A DNA stretch of 9,228 bases from Pseudomonadota bacterium. GTDB lineage: Bacteria; Pseudomonadota; Alphaproteobacteria; Caulobacterales; Aquidulcibacteraceae. The notes under the pieces are model-generated. The model was not told where the DNA came from, did no database searches, and saw nothing but the letters and a program-made list of their open reading frames with translations. Both the position numbers and the translations under genes were made by a program. Below, in pieces: positions 1-6,347 of this stretch (position 1 is the first letter of the stretch; each line of letters begins with the position of its first letter). The stretch lies in NCBI GenBank assembly GCA_023461135.1, contig JAEWNX010000230.1, forward strand, positions 1 through 9,228. Direction: 5' to 3'.

Positions 1-1004
1 GTGTCGATGAGGGCCGTCGCGATAATGGTGAGCGAGCCGCCTTCTTCGAGATTGCGCGCCCCGCCGAAGAAGCGCGTCGGGCGCTGCAGCGCGTTGGCGT
101 CGACCCCGCCGGTGAGCACTTTGCCGGAGGAGGGCACAACTGTGTTGTAAGCGCGGCCGAGGCGAGTGACGGAGTCCAGAAGGATCACAACGTCCTTGCC
201 GTGTTCGGCGAGACGCTTGGCCTTCTCGATCACCATTTCCGCGACCGCGACGTGGCGCGTCGCCGGTTCGTCGAAGGTGGAGGAAACGACCTCGCCCTTC
301 ACGGTGCGCTGCATGTCGGTGACTTCTTCGGGGCGTTCGTCGATCAGCAGAACGATCAGGAACACTTCCGGGTGGTTGGCTTCGATCGCCTTGGCGATGT
401 TCTGCAGGATGACGGTCTTACCGGTGCGCGGCTGCGCGACAATCAGTGAGCGCTGCCCTTTGCCGATCGGCGCGACGATGTCGATGATGCGGCCGGTTTT
501 GTCTTTCAGCGTCGGGTCGTCGATTTCCATCTTCAGCCGCTCGGTGGGGTAGAGCGGCGTCAGATTGTCGAAGTGCACCTTGTGGCGAACGCGCTCGGGA
601 TCTTCGAAATTGATCTCGTTCACCTTCACCAGAGCGAAGTAGCGCTCGCCGTCCTTCGGCGCGCGAATCTGACCGTCGACCGTATCGCCGGTGCGCAGGC
701 CGAATTTGCGGATTTGCTGCGGCGACACGTAAATGTCGTCCGGACCGGGCAGGTAGTTCGATTGCGGCGAGCGCAGGAAGCCGAAGCCGTCCGATAGAAT
801 TTCGATCACGCCGCCGCCGCCGATTTCCACGCCGCGTTCGGCGACCTGTTTTAGGATCGCGAACAGCATGTCTTGCGTGCGGAGCGTGTTGGCGCCCTCG
901 ATCTCGAGGGATTCAGCCAGCGCGAGGATCTCGGTTGCCGGTTTGCGTTTGAGCTCCTGCAGCGTCAACTGGGTGAGCTCTTCGAGTGCTTGTGTCTCAG
1001 TCAT
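1..1004 (-). CDS. rho: Transcription termination factor Rho (3' end cut by window edge)
   Basis: Hexameric RNA-dependent ATPase that ends Rho-dependent transcripts. The open frame runs without interruption from ATG (1002-1004) to the edge, giving 334 complete codons of a family usually near 420, so the C-terminal part is missing. Visible in order: an N-terminal helical domain (about 1-50); the CSD-like RNA-binding domain with the RNP1-type motif DGFGFLRS (72-79) and a second strand around [13 protein letters not shown]; the P-loop VAQPRTGKT (189-197); the catalytic-Glu segment [13 protein letters not shown] (219-231); the Walker B strand [11 protein letters not shown] (272-282); and Q-loop residues near [12 protein letters not shown]. 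The start fits the family N-terminus. There is no clear Shine-Dalgarno; a hairpin lies 3 nt upstream of the ATG. The gene lies downstream of hemJ on the same strand but after a 173-bp gap, so it probably has its own promoter. Identification is near certain. Confidence 0.97.
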   Translation of the reverse strand, partial: MTETQALEELTQLTLQELKRKPATEILALAESLEIEGANTLRTQDMLFAILKQVAERGVEIGGGGVIEILSDGFGFLRSPQSNYLPGPDDIYVSPQQIRKFGLRTGDTVDGQIRAPKDGERYFALVKVNEINFEDPERVRHKVHFDNLTPLYPTERLKMEIDDPTLKDKTGRIIDIVAPIGKGQRSLIVAQPRTGKTVILQNIAKAIEANHPEVFLIVLLIDERPEEVTDMQRTVKGEVVSSTFDEPATRHVAVAEMVIEKAKRLAEHGKDVVILLDSVTRLGRAYNTVVPSSGKVLTGGVDANALQRPTRFFGGARNLEEGGSLTIIATALID

Positions 1005-1177
1005 TGTCGTCTCGGGGAGACGGTCTGCGGGCGTGAAGCCGCCTCGGGCAGGTCCGTCAGTTGGAAAGAAAAGCCGGCGGATAGGAGGGATGTGCGGCGC
1101 CGCCGTCGCGTGCACGCCGAAGCGCGCGAGCGGAGCAACACCATACTTGGACCCCAAGCGTCAAGCTTGAACAGGCG
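1005..1177 (-). promoter_or_regulatory. rho 5' leader with start-proximal hairpin and C-rich tract
   Basis: Gap between the hemJ stop and the rho ATG. Directly visible: a perfect 6-bp stem with a 3-nt loop (CGTCTC-GGG-GAGACG on the plus strand, 1008-1022) that ends 3 nt before the rho start and covers the place a ribosome site would occupy. Over 1041-1100 the rho-sense RNA would have 26 C against 13 G, the bias expected of a rut site. rho genes in several bacteria are known to be autoregulated by Rho-dependent attenuation in their leader; that this leader does so is inference. A 10-bp palindrome TCAAGCTTGA (1161-1170) and a CTTGG-ACC-CCAAG hairpin (1146-1158) lie at the hemJ end. They have no U-tract, so they are not a convincing intrinsic terminator. 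Confidence 0.4.
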
Positions 1178-1648
1178 CTAGGGTTCCAGGGTGGCGAGCA
1201 GGACGGCGGCGATGGCGACGAGGAAAGGGACCTCGCTCATGAGCCGCCAGAACTTCTCGGAGTGCGGACGCTGGCCGGCCGCCAGCTTTCGCCCCTGAGC
1301 AGATAGGAAGCCGTTGTAGCCGCTCAACCCCACGACGAGAATCAATTTGAGCCAGAACCAGCCGGGGACGTGCGCGAGCCGCGACATGTCCCAATCGCTG
1401 GTAAGGCCTGAAAGATACGTGAAGAACAGGAAGAGGCCGAAAGCCCAGGAGAGGATCAGCGACGGTGTGAGGATGATCAGGCGCAGACTGCGCGCCGCCT
1501 TCAGCATCGCCTGTTCAAGTTCGCCGCCGGGTTCCGAGGCCGAGATGTACGCGTAGAAGCGCGGCAGCATCAGCAGTCCGGCTATCCAGGCGATCACGGC
1601 GATGATGTGCAGGCCGCGCGCCAGGTCGTAGCCGATATCGTGCCCCAT
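1178..1648 (-). CDS. hemJ: Protoporphyrinogen IX oxidase, HemJ type
   Basis: Integral membrane protein that oxidises protoporphyrinogen IX to protoporphyrin IX, the step before ferrochelatase. I place the start at the ATG of 1646-1648, which shares one base with the hemH stop (TGATG) and has GGGAGCGGG just upstream. A longer version from 1690 would overlap hemH by 43 bp. The 156-residue product has four hydrophobic segments (about 12-34, 56-78, 96-116, 138-154), matching the family. The first carries the conserved His (H14) in GLHIIAVIAWIAGLLMLPRFY, and the third the conserved Lys (K101) in PGWFWLKL. The C-terminal EVPFLVAIAAVLLATLEP resembles the family ending. One oddity: the motif I expect as (A/G)YHG reads GYNG (N112). 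The position after hemE-hemH supports the haem role strongly. Confidence 0.9.
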   Translation of the reverse strand: MGHDIGYDLARGLHIIAVIAWIAGLLMLPRFYAYISASEPGGELEQAMLKAARSLRLIILTPSLILSWAFGLFLFFTYLSGLTSDWDMSRLAHVPGWFWLKLILVVGLSGYNGFLSAQGRKLAAGQRPHSEKFWRLMSEVPFLVAIAAVLLATLEP

Positions 1649-2748
1649 CACCCGCTCCCGTGCGCGCAGAGGCCGAATTGCGGTAAGCATAGCCGGCCGC
1701 CGCGTTCGGAGTGCAGCTCGCCCGGCGCGGCCAGTGCTCTCTCGGCGAGATCGGCGAGGGCGTCAATGAAGTGCGGCGTCGCACCAGGGGCAGGGGCGCG
1801 CAGATAGAAGGGCAGCTTCAGGGACTTAGCGAGATGGGCGTACTCGATATCGAGTTCGACCAGTGTTTCGACATGCTCCGACACGAAGGCGATCGGCGAG
1901 AGGATGACGCCGATTCGGTCGCGCGCAGCGGCGCGAATTTCCTGTTCCGTTGACGGCGCCAGCCATTTCATCGGGCCAACGCGTGACTGGTAGCATGTAC
2001 GCACTTGCCACTCGGAAGGCAGCAATCTGCAGACGGCCGAAACTGTTTGCGCGACTTGCCATTGATAAGGGTCGCCGCGATCCACGACGCGCTTGGGCAA
2101 TCCGTGTGCTGAGAAAAGAACGCGTGGGTTCGGTGGGGAGCCTGCATTGCGCCAGGTTTCGAGGATCGCGTCTGAGTGCGCTTGGGCGAGCTTGGCGCCG
2201 AGTGGATAGCAGCAGATCGTGGAGGACGGCAGCGTCGTCGCTTGCTTCCACGCCCTCAGTGACGACGCTGTCGTCGTCGTCGAGTACTGTGGATAGAGCG
2301 GCAACAGGATCGCGTCGGTCGCATGCCAGGCTTCGGCGGCGCGCGCAGCGTCCTTCACAAACGGGCGCCAATATCGCATCGCCGGAAAGCACTTGAACGT
2401 CACGTTGCTGACGCGCTTGGCGATGGCGGCTTCCAGGGCGTCGGCTTGCTTCTGCGTCTCCGGCAGAATTGGCGAGCGCCCGCCCATGTGCGCGTAGTTC
2501 GCGGCCGCTGTCTTGGTGCGCGTGGTGGAAATCAGTTTGGCGAGCAGGAAACGAAAGGGTTGCGGCAAACCGATAATGGCGCGGTCGTTGAACAGATTGA
2601 AGAGGAAGGGCTGCACCGCTTCCGGCGAATCCGGACCGCCGAGATTGAAGAGGATGATCGCAACCCGCCGTGACGTCATCAGGCGTAGGTTTGGCGCTTC
2701 CTCCTCCGGCGTGGGCGAGGGCGTTGCTTCGAGCGGGACAGTGCTCAT
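1648..2748 (-). CDS. hemH: Ferrochelatase
   Basis: Inserts Fe2+ into protoporphyrin IX, the last step of protohaem synthesis. The chain shows the N-terminal VAIILFNLGGPDSP, the LLPLYPQYSTTTTAS strand-loop (148-162), the catalytic His in LFSAHGLPKR (H215), and the acidic PIAFVSEHVETLVELDIEY helix (285-303, E294). The 366-residue reading starts at an ATG overlapping the hemE stop by 4 bp (ATGA). An in-frame ATG at 2677-2679 (residue 24) would remove a Pro/Glu-rich N-tail and give 343 residues, nearer the usual length, but it has no ribosome site at normal distance. From memory, the Caulobacter enzyme binds a [2Fe-2S] cluster through C158, C332, C339 and C341. Counted from M24, this protein has C156/C157, C331 and C338 but H340 in the last place. 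Function is secure; the true start and cluster state are not. Confidence 0.95.
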   Translation of the reverse strand: MSTVPLEATPSPTPEEEAPNLRLMTSRRVAIILFNLGGPDSPEAVQPFLFNLFNDRAIIGLPQPFRFLLAKLISTTRTKTAAANYAHMGGRSPILPETQKQADALEAAIAKRVSNVTFKCFPAMRYWRPFVKDAARAAEAWHATDAILLPLYPQYSTTTTASSLRAWKQATTLPSSTICCYPLGAKLAQAHSDAILETWRNAGSPPNPRVLFSAHGLPKRVVDRGDPYQWQVAQTVSAVCRLLPSEWQVRTCYQSRVGPMKWLAPSTEQEIRAAARDRIGVILSPIAFVSEHVETLVELDIEYAHLAKSLKLPFYLRAPAPGATPHFIDALADLAERALAAPGELHSERGGRLCLPQFGLCAHGSG

Positions 2749-3782
2749 GCCCCGCCTTTCACGATCCTAACGAGCTCGGCGAGGTTTTCTGGCGTTGCAT
2801 CCGGAGTGATGCCATGGCCGAGATTGAAGATATGCGGCGCGGCTTGGAAACCGATCAGCACATCGCGCGCGGCGCGCCGCAGTGTTTCGCCTCCGACGAC
2901 GAGCGTTTGCGGATCCAGATTGCCTTGCAGCGGAAAACGCTCCGGCGTGATCTCGATCGCGAAATCCGCGGGTGTTTGTGTGTCCACGCCAAGCGCGGTG
3001 ATTCCAGTCTCGTTTGCGTAAGCCTGGATTTGGGCGCCCGCGCCGCGCGGAAACCCGATTACCGGCGCCGTCACCCCGAGAGCGCGCAGCTTGCTCACGA
3101 GATTTCGAGTAGGAGAAATGACCAGGCGCTGGAAGAGGGCAGGCGAGAGGCCTTCCGCCCAGCTTTCGAAGATCTGCAAACACTGGGCGCCGGCTTTCAC
3201 TTGCGCCGCAAGGTGGTGCGCCGTCGTCTCAATCAGCACATCGAGCAGCGCGTCGACATCGCTCGCGCGCTCGTAGGCTACGCGGCGCGCATCATCCTTA
3301 TCGCCGCCGCGGCCTTGCAGCATGTAGGTGGCGACGGTCCACGGGCCGCCGGCAAAACCGATCAGCGCAACGTCTGCCGGGATCGCCGCTTTGATGCGTT
3401 CGACAGCCTCATAGACCGGCGCCAGCCGTTGGATGGCTTTCGCCGGATCACCCAATCGCCAATCGCTTGCGCTGATCAGAGGATCGAGCCGCGGTCCCTC
3501 GCCTTCGACGAACGAGACCTTCCGTCCGAGCGCATCGGGAATAACAAGGATGTCGGAGAAGAGGATCGCTGCGTCGAGCGGGAAGCGCCGAAGCGGCTGC
3601 ATCACCGCCTCGGTGGCGAGAGCAGGCGAATAGCAGAAGTCGAGGAAACTCTTCGCACGGGAGCGCAGCTCCCGGTATTCCGGGAGATAACGGCCTGCTT
3701 GGCGCATGATCCAGATCGGCGGAGGATCGACCCTCTCACCTTGAAGCACGCTGAGAAGGGCAACGCTTTCCCGTCCGGCCAT
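2745..3782 (-). CDS. hemE: Uroporphyrinogen decarboxylase
   Basis: Cytosolic enzyme that removes four acetate carboxyls from uroporphyrinogen III to give coproporphyrinogen III. At 345 residues it has the normal length. Both family signatures are present: PPIWIMRQAGRYLPEYRELR near the N-terminus (21-40) and IGFAGGPWTVATYM mid-chain, with the Tyr that contacts substrate. Also visible are the catalytic Asp in AILFSDILVIP, QGNLDPQ, and the C-terminal FNLGHGI containing the active-site His. The upstream AGAAGA before the ATG is a weak ribosome site. It is the first gene of the hemE-hemH-hemJ operon and starts at the border of the putative origin, as in Caulobacter, where hemE promoters lie inside Cori. 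I could not pick out a convincing hemE promoter by eye. Confidence 0.97.
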   Translation of the reverse strand: MAGRESVALLSVLQGERVDPPPIWIMRQAGRYLPEYRELRSRAKSFLDFCYSPALATEAVMQPLRRFPLDAAILFSDILVIPDALGRKVSFVEGEGPRLDPLISASDWRLGDPAKAIQRLAPVYEAVERIKAAIPADVALIGFAGGPWTVATYMLQGRGGDKDDARRVAYERASDVDALLDVLIETTAHHLAAQVKAGAQCLQIFESWAEGLSPALFQRLVISPTRNLVSKLRALGVTAPVIGFPRGAGAQIQAYANETGITALGVDTQTPADFAIEITPERFPLQGNLDPQTLVVGGETLRRAARDVLIGFQAAPHIFNLGHGITPDATPENLAELVRIVKGGA

Positions 3783-3800
3783 TTCTTCTATCCAAACTAA

Positions 3801-3815
3801 AAATCTGAAATCTGA
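3801..3815. repeat. Tandem AAATCTG heptamers, candidate unwinding element
   Basis: Two exact head-to-tail copies of AAATCTG followed by ATTAG, inside the most AT-rich stretch of the gap (about 3783-3835). The core AATCTGA recurs a third time at 3893-3899. AT-rich direct repeats beside DnaA sites are the usual form of a DNA-unwinding element; that role here is inference from position. Confidence 0.4.
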
Positions 3816-3823
3816 TTAGGGAT

Positions 3824-4005
3824 GACTCATTGTTGTGGCGATACGGAAAGCGGGAGAACACCCGTTTCCACAATCAATCCCCAGACCTGTCCAATCTGAG
3901 AGGTTGCCGGAAATGCTGATACGTCAGCGGGTTGGAGCCGGTTTGATTCGCGGGCGATTCGTTTGTGCACAAGATGTCGCGCTGGGGATTTGGGTGGGAG
4001 GAATC
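3824..4005. promoter_or_regulatory. Cluster of four GANTC (CcrM-type) methylation sites
   Basis: GACTC at 3824-3828, GATTC at 3945-3949 and 3956-3960, and GAATC at 4001-4005. The two central sites are direct repeats of GATTCG spaced 11 bp apart, about one helical turn. The cell-cycle methyltransferase CcrM of alphaproteobacteria methylates GANTC, and Caulobacter Cori also contains several such sites. The sites are seen directly; methylation and its function are inferred. Confidence 0.5.
3963..3972. promoter_or_regulatory. Palindromic DnaA-box-like site TTGTGCACAA
   Basis: A perfect 10-bp palindrome, so the 9-mer TTGTGCACA reads on both strands. It differs from the relaxed box TTATNCACA at one base. 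It lies immediately after the paired GATTCG repeats. Confidence 0.35.
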
Positions 4006-4084
4006 GCCCATGAGGGGAGACAACACGGGCGCCGAGGCGCCGACCGGAGCGGGTCCGGCCTCCCTCGCGGCTGTTCCCAACAGC

Positions 4085-4093
4085 TTGTCCACA
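4085..4093 (+). promoter_or_regulatory. DnaA-box-like site TTGTCCACA
   Basis: One mismatch from TTATCCACA (G at position 3), the best box in the gap. It lies upstream of the preferred ppsR start but would be inside the coding region if translation began at 4010. Confidence 0.45.
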
Positions 4094-4123
4094 GACCGGT
4101 CCGGGCTGATATGTGTGCCCCAA

Positions 4124-4963
4124 ATGCGTGAGCGCCTCGCCACCTATTTCAACGTCCACCTCGTGTCTGACTCCACGGGGGAGACCCTCGCGGGGGTCAT
4201 GCGCGCGACCTGCGCCCAGTTCGACAACATCCTGCCGGTTGAGCACTCGTACTTTCTGGTGCGGTCTGTGCGGCAATTGGAGCGTGTGATCCGCGAGATC
4301 GAGGCGGCGCCGGGCGTCGTCATGCGTACGCTCTCGAACCTGGAACACCGGGCGCTGCTGGAGCAGCGCTGCGAAGAAATGGGCATGCCGTGCGTGGCGG
4401 TGCTTGATCCAGTGCTAGATGTCACCTCCCGCTACCTCGGCCAGGAGCTGAACCACCGGGTCGGCGCCGCGCGCAAGCTGAACGCGGAGTACTTCAAGCG
4501 CATCGATGCGCTCGATTTCGCCATGGACCACGATGACGGCCAGCAGGTGGTGGAACTCGCGGACGCCGATGTGATCCTGGTTGGCGTCAGCCGCACGTCC
4601 AAGACACCGACAAGTGTTTACCTGGCGCACCGCGGCGTGAAGGCGGCGAATGTTCCGTTGGTGCCGGGCGTGCCGCTGCCGCCGGAATTGTTCGCCGAGA
4701 AGCGTCCGCTGGTGGTCGGCCTGCTCATTTCCGCCGACCGGCTGATCCATATTCGACGCAACCGGCTTGTCGCCATGAAGGAGACGCGCGCGGGCAGCTA
4801 CACCGACGAAGACGCTGTGCGGCGCGAGGTGATTGAGGCGCAGAAGCTGTTCGAGCGCGAGGGCTGGCCGACCATCGATGTGTCGCGGCGCTCGATCGAG
4901 GAGACGGCGGCCGCGGTGCTCAACCTGCTTGTCGAGCATCGCGGGGAGCAGCGCGGCGCGTGA
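4124..4963 (+). CDS. ppsR: Pyruvate, phosphate dikinase regulatory protein (kinase/pyrophosphorylase, DUF299)
   Basis: Bifunctional enzyme of the family that inactivates PPDK (or PEP synthetase) by ADP-dependent Thr phosphorylation and reactivates it by Pi-dependent dephosphorylation. Seen: HLVSDSTGETL (12-22), YFKRIDALDFAMDHDDGQ (123-140), the P-loop-like GVSRTSKTPTS (154-164), the NVPLVPGVPLPPELF segment, and the C-terminal GWPTIDVSRRSIEETAA. The ATG at 4124-4126 gives 279 residues and puts the conserved core seven residues from the start, as in the family, though it has no clear ribosome site. An ATG at 4010 has a good GGGAGGA site 7 nt upstream and would add a 38-residue low-complexity tail; ATGs at 3965 and 3974 are also in frame. 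This is the homologue of Caulobacter RP001. The partner dikinase is not in the window, so PPDK versus PEP synthetase cannot be decided. Confidence 0.93.
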   Translation: MRERLATYFNVHLVSDSTGETLAGVMRATCAQFDNILPVEHSYFLVRSVRQLERVIREIEAAPGVVMRTLSNLEHRALLEQRCEEMGMPCVAVLDPVLDVTSRYLGQELNHRVGAARKLNAEYFKRIDALDFAMDHDDGQQVVELADADVILVGVSRTSKTPTSVYLAHRGVKAANVPLVPGVPLPPELFAEKRPLVVGLLISADRLIHIRRNRLVAMKETRAGSYTDEDAVRREVIEAQKLFEREGWPTIDVSRRSIEETAAAVLNLLVEHRGEQRGA

Positions 4964-5550
4964 GCCTCATCCTCGCTTCCGGAAGCGACGCGCGCCGGCG
5001 CATGCTTGAGGCTGCAGGCCTTGCGTTCGAAGTCGATGTCCCCCGGGTTGACGAGGACGCGGCGAAGGCGAGCTTTCGCGCCGAAGGCATGAAGCCACGC
5101 GGCCAAGCCGATGCTCTAGCGGAGCTGAAGGCGCTTTCGGTGTCCAAGCGCAGGACGGGGTTCGTGATCGGCGCCGATCAGATGCTCGCGCTGGAAGGGC
5201 AGGCGTTCGACAAGCCGAAGACCGCGGACGAGGCGCGCGAGCACCTGGCGCGGCTGCGCGGACGCACCCATGAACTGATCACGGCGGCAGTGGTCGCGCG
5301 CGAGGGCGCGGTCATCTGGCGGCACCTCGACACGCCGCGGCTGACGATGCGCGCGTTCTCGGACGTGTTTCTCGACGACTATCTCGAGCGCGCCGGCGAG
5401 AGCGTGCTGACATCGGTCGGCGCATATCAGCTTGAGGGCCTGGGCGCGCAATTGTTCGAGCGCGTTGAGGGCGATTATTTCTCGATCCTCGGGCTGCAGC
5501 TTCTGCCGCTGCTGTCTTTCCTGCGCGACCACGGGATTGCGCCGCGATGA
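4960..5550 (+). CDS. maf: Maf-family nucleotide pyrophosphatase
   Basis: Small cytosolic hydrolase that cleaves nucleoside triphosphates, including modified ones, to monophosphates; Maf proteins are proposed house-cleaning enzymes. The 196-residue chain shows the N-terminal LILASGSDARRRML (3-16), a DED acidic patch (31-33), GADQ (71-74), AFDKPK (82-87), and the long signature GAYQLEGLGAQLFERVEGDY followed by FSILGLQLLPLL. The GADQ/GAYQLEG pattern is closer to the YceF-like branch, reported to prefer m7GTP, than to the dTTP/UTP branch; this is a tentative reading. Translation starts at GTG, overlapping the ppsR stop by 4 bp (GTGA), with GGGGAG 11 nt upstream. The tight overlap implies coupled translation with ppsR. 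Confidence 0.93.
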   Translation: MSLILASGSDARRRMLEAAGLAFEVDVPRVDEDAAKASFRAEGMKPRGQADALAELKALSVSKRRTGFVIGADQMLALEGQAFDKPKTADEAREHLARLRGRTHELITAAVVAREGAVIWRHLDTPRLTMRAFSDVFLDDYLERAGESVLTSVGAYQLEGLGAQLFERVEGDYFSILGLQLLPLLSFLRDHGIAPR

Positions 5551-6347
5551 CGAAGCGCTACGCCGTCATTGGCGATCCGGTCGCTCACTCGCTCTCGCCG
5601 CTGATGCATGCCGGCTGGATGGCGGATCACGGAATCGACGCGACGTATGAAGCGCATCTGCTGCGAAGCGACGATCCTGTCGCGGCGATCCGGGCGCTCA
5701 CGCAATACGCCGGTATGAATGTGACTGTGCCGCACAAAGAGGCGGCTGCGAAGGCGGCGGATGGCTACGAGGGCGACGTCGCCAATGTGCTGCGCAGGGA
5801 AGATGATGGATCGTTGTCGGCGTACAACACGGACGGGGCGGGGTTTCTAGATTCGCTGGATGAAGCCGCGCCAGGTTGGCGCGGCCGCGTGAAGCGCGCG
5901 CTCATCCTCGGGGCGGGCGGGGCCGCACAAGCGATCGCCGGCGTGTTGTCGCCGTGTGTCGAGGCGATCGTGGTCGCCAACAGGACGCGGTCGCGCGCGG
6001 AAGAGGTGTTCGCGACCCTGCCCAACGGCCGGGTTGGGGATTGGAGCGATCTTTCGCAATCCTTCGCGGCCGCCGACCTGATCGTGCAGACGACGACACT
6101 CGGCATGGCCGGGACGGAAAGCCCGGATTGGCCGCTCGATGCGTGCGGCGCGGAGACGATTGTGGTCGACATCGTCTATCGTCCGCTGGAGACGCCGCTT
6201 CTCGCCGCAGCGAGGGCGCGCGGCCTCAAGACGATCGATGGGCTTGGCATGTTGATCCACCAAGGCGCGCGTGCGTTCGAAATCTGGTTCGGCGTCAAGC
6301 CGGACACCGCGAAGGCGCGCGCACGTCTCGAGGCGGCGCTGGCATGA
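5547..6347 (+). CDS. aroE: Shikimate dehydrogenase (NADP-dependent)
   Basis: Reduces 3-dehydroshikimate to shikimate with NADPH in the pathway to chorismate. The 266-residue length is normal. The substrate domain has SLSPLMH (15-21), the catalytic Lys in NVTVPHKE (K64) and the catalytic Asp in YNTDGAGF (D96). The cofactor domain has GAGGAAQAI (122-130) and the adenosine-phosphate motif [10 protein letters not shown]. The C-terminal [18 protein letters not shown] is canonical. Small departures are DVANVL where GAVNTL is common, and QTTTLGM where NATSLGM is common; the substrate-binding Asn (N80) is kept. The ATG overlaps the maf stop by 4 bp (ATGA) with no separate ribosome site, suggesting coupled translation. 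Confidence 0.96.
   Translation: MTKRYAVIGDPVAHSLSPLMHAGWMADHGIDATYEAHLLRSDDPVAAIRALTQYAGMNVTVPHKEAAAKAADGYEGDVANVLRREDDGSLSAYNTDGAGFLDSLDEAAPGWRGRVKRALILGAGGAAQAIAGVLSPCVEAIVVANRTRSRAEEVFATLPNGRVGDWSDLSQSFAAADLIVQTTTLGMAGTESPDWPLDACGAETIVVDIVYRPLETPLLAAARARGLKTIDGLGMLIHQGARAFEIWFGVKPDTAKARARLEAALA

Larger units (their letters stand above)
3783..4123. other. oriC: Putative chromosomal replication origin (oriC) in the hemE-ppsR gap
   Basis: A 341-bp gap between divergent operons with no supported gene. Synteny is the main argument: C. crescentus Cori lies between hemE and the RP001 homologue of ppsR. Sequence support: an AT-rich start with tandem AAATCTG copies (3801-3814); four GANTC sites (3824-3828, 3945-3949, 3956-3960, 4001-4005); DnaA-box-like TTGTGCACA (3963-3971, palindromic) and TTGTCCACA (4085-4093), plus a weaker GTTTCCACA (3864-3872); a 9-bp inverted repeat AATCCCCAG (3876-3884)/CTGGGGATT (3982-3990); and a small hairpin GCTGA-TACG-TCAGC (3915-3928). 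Genes on both sides point away. Against it: no perfect TTATCCACA and no TTAA-N7-TTAA CtrA site. The right boundary depends on the ppsR start; with the alternative start at 4010 the gap shrinks to 227 bp. Confidence 0.65.

Noticed and set aside
1136..1164. Possible rho promoter with TTGACG at -35 (minus strand, 1159-1164)
   Set aside because: No acceptable -10 lies 16-18 bp downstream; TATGGT is only 13 bp away. Evidence is too weak for a feature.
1146..1170. Inverted repeats CTTGG-ACC-CCAAG and TCAAGCTTGA after hemJ as an intrinsic terminator
   Set aside because: Stems are short and no U-tract follows on the hemJ strand.
2261..2282. Microsatellite-like GAC/GTC trinucleotide run
   Set aside because: It is the coding sequence for the Thr-rich YSTTTTAS loop conserved in ferrochelatases, not an independent repeat.
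2288..2296. TGTGGATAG, one mismatch from a DnaA box (reverse strand CTATCCACA)
   Set aside because: It encodes the conserved Leu-Tyr-Pro-Gln run of ferrochelatase and lies alone in coding sequence, so chance and protein constraint explain it.
2670..3800. A 376-codon plus-strand open frame opposite hemE and the start of hemH
   Set aside because: It mirrors the codon structure of two unmistakable genes on the other strand, has an Arg-rich composition without recognisable domains, and is a GC-driven shadow.
3783..4123. CtrA binding sites (TTAA-N7-TTAA) in the putative origin
   Set aside because: No TTAA occurs in the gap; CTAA and TTAG around the AAATCTG repeats do not have the required spacing.
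5876..6343. Upstream extension of the coaE frame through aroE
   Set aside because: The translation before the ATG at 6344 is Arg-rich shadow sequence of aroE; the CoaE P-loop sits at the expected distance from 6344.
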